A stretch of 7,622 bases of DNA from Salegentibacter sp. (lineage in GTDB: Bacteria; Bacteroidota; Bacteroidia; Flavobacteriales; Flavobacteriaceae), in contig JAGXIG010000009.1 in the NCBI GenBank assembly GCA_024635815.1, positions 1 through 7,622 on the forward strand. Direction: 5' to 3'. Positions 5,102-7,622 of this stretch are shown here, piece after piece (within the stretch, counting starts at the first letter, position 1; every line of letters begins with the position of its first letter). A program made the position numbers and the translations under genes. The notes below the pieces were generated by a model that was not told the origin of the DNA, searched no databases, and was given only the letters and a program-made list of their open reading frames with translations.

Positions 5102-6745
5102 ATGAAGTTTTTCAAGTTTTTAATGCTTTTTATTTTCATGGTTTTTATTTCCTGCGCGGATGATAAAGATCGGGAGCCGGGAATTGAAACTACCAAAGAG
5201 GAAGGAGCAGAAGTGATTGAAAAACTGGCTTCTGCAGAATTGATTGCAAAAAAGTTCCCGGGGATCTCAAATTCGGTGAGCAATGTCAATTTACAACACT
5301 CCAGTTTGCTGGATTCTATTTATTCAAAAAGGAATTATACTCCAATTTGGACTGAAAGAGCCATGCGAGAAGATCTTTACCGAAGTATCGAGAGAGCAAG
5401 TGAAGACGGACTCAATCCTGAAGATTATCATTTATCTTATTTAACAAATTCCCTCGCCAACTTATCGGAATTAAATGATGGAGAGCGCAGTCTCACAGAA
5501 ATAATCCTTACCGATGCATTTTTTGCACTGGCTTCAGATTATAACTCGGGAAAATTAAATCCCGCTGAGATTTATGATATTTGGGGCTTAGAAAGCAACA
5601 AAATAGATCTACCGGGCCTTTTAAATTATGGTGTTCAGAAGAAAAATATAATTGCGGCTATAGATTCTGTTATTCCAAAACATGAAGTTTACAAAGGCTT
5701 AAAACGCTCTTTGAAGGAATACCTGAAACTGGCTGAAAAAGAAGAAAACCCCACTTTTATTTCCGAAGAAGGAGAGAGCATAAAAGCTGATGAAAAGGAT
5801 GAGCGAATTCCTAATATAAAAAGGCGCTTAAAGGAATTAGGCTATTGGGATAAGGAAATTGTGGATAGTGCTACTGTTTATGAAGAATCTTTACAGGAAG
5901 CGGTAAAAGAATATCAGGAAAAATATGGAATAGAAACCGATGGTGTTATTGGTGCCGGTACAATTGAAACCTTAAACACAACTTACCAGAAGCGTCTGGA
6001 GCAAATTTTAGTAAACCTGGAACGCTGGCGATGGTACCCTAAAGATTTGGGCGATCAACACATTGTTGTTAATATTGCCAATTACCGCTTACACTTTGTT
6101 AGAGATGGAGATACAGTTGCCTCACACCGCACTATGGTAGGTACTGAAGCCAGGAAAACCCCTATTTTCTCTGATGAGGTAGAACACATAGTTTATAATC
6201 CTACCTGGACTATTCCTCCTACTATTAAAAGTAAAGATGTTATCCCATCTGCAAAAAGAGATCCCAATTATATTTCAAAAAAAAATTATAGCATTTTTGA
6301 TAGAAGCGGAAAAAGATTATCTGCCAACGAGGTTGATTGGTCTTCTCCTGAGGTGAAAGGCTATACCTTTAGACAGGAAGCCGGGCCGGCAAATCCACTT
6401 GGCCTGGTGAAGATCATCTATCCCAATAAATATATGATCTATTTGCATGACACGCCTTCTAAGTCGCTTTTCGACAAAAATCTGAGGGCGCAAAGTTCTG
6501 GTTGTGTTAGAGTTCAGAATGCTTTGGAATTGGCAAAAATGCTATTAAGTGATCAGCCAAAATACGACGATGAAAAGATTAGAGAAATTCTTGATTCAGG
6601 AAAAACTACTACGATTAAAGTTACTCAAAAAGTAAAAGTACACCATCTTTACTGGACCGCCTGGAACGAAAATAGCAGCACCCGATTTGCAGAAGATATC
6701 TACAAGAGGGATGCCGCCATCTATAAATTGCTAACTAAAAATTAA
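5102..6745 (+). CDS. Lipoprotein L,D-transpeptidase, YcbB/LdtD type
   Basis: A 547-residue enzyme predicted to make 3-3 cross-links in peptidoglycan or to attach proteins to it. The ATG at 5102 gives a proper lipoprotein signal: a charged start, a hydrophobic run and lipobox FISC with Cys18; a TTG at 5069 would only add 11 residues in front. Domains in order: acidic linker (19-40), helical scaffold domain typical of YcbB proteins (about 60-215), PG_binding_1 repeat (about 232-292, RIPNIKRRLKELGYW ... TDGVIGAGTIETL), and YkuD catalytic domain (about 320-480) with IYLHDTPSKSLF (His449) and the nucleophile motif SSGCVRV (Cys468, Arg470). A C-terminal tail of about 65 residues follows. The residues after Cys18 (ADDKD) resemble the acidic export signals of surface lipoproteins in this phylum. 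Its stop codon overlaps that of the convergent transpeptidase gene. Confidence 0.95.
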   Translation: MKFFKFLMLFIFMVFISCADDKDREPGIETTKEEGAEVIEKLASAELIAKKFPGISNSVSNVNLQHSSLLDSIYSKRNYTPIWTERAMREDLYRSIERASEDGLNPEDYHLSYLTNSLANLSELNDGERSLTEIILTDAFFALASDYNSGKLNPAEIYDIWGLESNKIDLPGLLNYGVQKKNIIAAIDSVIPKHEVYKGLKRSLKEYLKLAEKEENPTFISEEGESIKADEKDERIPNIKRRLKELGYWDKEIVDSATVYEESLQEAVKEYQEKYGIETDGVIGAGTIETLNTTYQKRLEQILVNLERWRWYPKDLGDQHIVVNIANYRLHFVRDGDTVASHRTMVGTEARKTPIFSDEVEHIVYNPTWTIPPTIKSKDVIPSAKRDPNYISKKNYSIFDRSGKRLSANEVDWSSPEVKGYTFRQEAGPANPLGLVKIIYPNKYMIYLHDTPSKSLFDKNLRAQSSGCVRVQNALELAKMLLSDQPKYDDEKIREILDSGKTTTIKVTQKVKVHHLYWTAWNENSSTRFAEDIYKRDAAIYKLLTKN

Positions 6746-7485
6746 TTCAGCAGCGTAGATTTTTTTAGATAATTTTTATCGTTTTTGTGAATATACACTA
6801 CTGATTCTTCTTTAATAATATCTATCACATCTTTAGCGATTGTATTTGGCACGGCTGGGCAACCATAGCTTCTTCCTAACCTACCTAACCTATCTATAAA
6901 ATTAGGTTCAGCATAATCTGCACCGTGGATTACCACGTAACGCTTACGCGCGTTACTGTTGAAGCCTTTTTCCATTCCGTCTATAAAAAGCGATAATCCG
7001 TTTTTTCCGTAGTAAGTTTCAGCGGTCACATAAAAACCAAGAGAACTTTGTAAAGAATTTACTGTATTCGAGAATTTGGTAGCGAATTCGCCGCCAGTAT
7101 TTTTTCCATGGGAAACATAAGTATTGAACAAAACTTCTTTTGTTTCCATATTCATAATCCACATACGTTTTTTCGTAGAGGAAAGGCCGAAATCTATCAC
7201 GGTAAGTATTTTCTTTCCTACTTTACCTTTTTCTTCGAGTTGACCATAGCCTTTCATAGCGTTTTCGAAAACCGGCATTGCAGGGATACTACTATTATTG
7301 ATTGAAAATTCGTTGTAAAGATTTGCAACCTTTATTTCAAAACTTGTTTTGAAATTTTCTTCGGAAATCGGGGAAGCGATTTCTTCTAATTTTGAATTAT
7401 TAATCCTGGAGTTTAAGTTATCTGTCGTTGTAAATGCAAAAGAGAACATCAATACGGCAAATACAATCAGAAGTCTATAAATCAT
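6742..7485 (-). CDS. Secreted L,D-transpeptidase catalytic-domain protein (YkuD_2 type)
   Basis: A 247-residue protein with an N-terminal signal peptide (hydrophobic residues 4-18, no lipobox cysteine) and a catalytic domain of the murein L,D-transpeptidase YkuD_2 family. Visible signatures: ILTVIDFGLSSTKKRMWIM (93-111), YVSHGKNTG (123-131, His126), YVVIHGAD (183-190, His187) and RSYGCPAVP (205-213) with nucleophile Cys209. The Cys motif SxGCPAV differs from the SSGCVRV of the facing YcbB-type gene, so the two are distinct subfamilies and not duplicates. The region before the domain (about 20-90) is Asn/Ser-rich and probably a periplasmic linker. Expected role is peptidoglycan cross-link editing in the periplasm; the exact reaction for this subfamily is less established. 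It appears to be transcribed alone; no clear promoter consensus was found in the 137 AT-rich bases upstream. Confidence 0.92.
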   Translation of the reverse strand: MIYRLLIVFAVLMFSFAFTTTDNLNSRINNSKLEEIASPISEENFKTSFEIKVANLYNEFSINNSSIPAMPVFENAMKGYGQLEEKGKVGKKILTVIDFGLSSTKKRMWIMNMETKEVLFNTYVSHGKNTGGEFATKFSNTVNSLQSSLGFYVTAETYYGKNGLSLFIDGMEKGFNSNARKRYVVIHGADYAEPNFIDRLGRLGRSYGCPAVPNTIAKDVIDIIKEESVVYIHKNDKNYLKKSTLLN

Positions 7486-7622
7486 ACACGTTGTTTTAAA
7501 TTAATGTTTTGTTAATTTATCCAAATGTGATGCCAACATACAAAATATTCTGTTTAATTAGATTTTTAAGCCAGGAGAATCCAAATTTTAACATTTAAAG
7601 GCTTATAAATCTAAATTTCAGC

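Noticed and set aside
7486..7622. Promoter or small gene in the right-hand end
   Set aside because: The stretch is AT-rich, with no exact TAnnTTTG on the minus strand and no coding frame of note.

Overview
The window looks like a chromosomal segment from a member of the Bacteroidota, most likely the family Flavobacteriaceae. It is AT-rich. The proteins read like flavobacterial versions of their families, the tRNA promoter matches the Bacteroidota -7 signal TAnnTTTG, genes lack strong Shine-Dalgarno sites, and one lipoprotein has acidic residues right after its lipid-anchored cysteine. The family assignment is inference.

Left end (1-611): the last 180 codons of transcription termination factor Rho, then a perfect 15-bp hairpin that can serve as a terminator on both strands.

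Centre left (612-3478, minus strand): four tightly overlapping genes. In transcription order they are a class I SAM-dependent methyltransferase, a PurM/AIR-synthase-superfamily protein related to ThiL, HypE and SelD, a divergent ThiE/TenI-fold protein, and a small Trm112-like zinc-binding protein. Upstream lies a clear TPP (THI-box) riboswitch followed by an intrinsic terminator that ends just before the first start codon. The operon is therefore predicted to be shut off when thiamine diphosphate is plentiful. None of the four genes is an ordinary thiamine-synthesis gene: the ThiE-like protein has lost its phosphate-binding motif, the AIR-synthase protein lacks the usual ThiL signature, and the methyltransferase and Trm112-like protein have no textbook thiamine role. 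This is the best candidate for an undescribed system here.

Centre (3479-4225): mostly non-coding. It holds a REP-like inverted repeat whose two hairpins carry compensatory base changes, other small hairpins, and an isolated minus-strand tRNA-Gly(UCC) with its own promoter and terminator.

Right (4226-7485): a plus-strand run of a ClpP-type peptidase, a very small GNAT acetyltransferase and a lipoprotein L,D-transpeptidase of the YcbB/LdtD type. A second, unrelated-subfamily L,D-transpeptidase (YkuD_2) faces it on the minus strand, and the two genes share the four bases TTAA as their overlapping stop codons. The last 137 bases show no gene.
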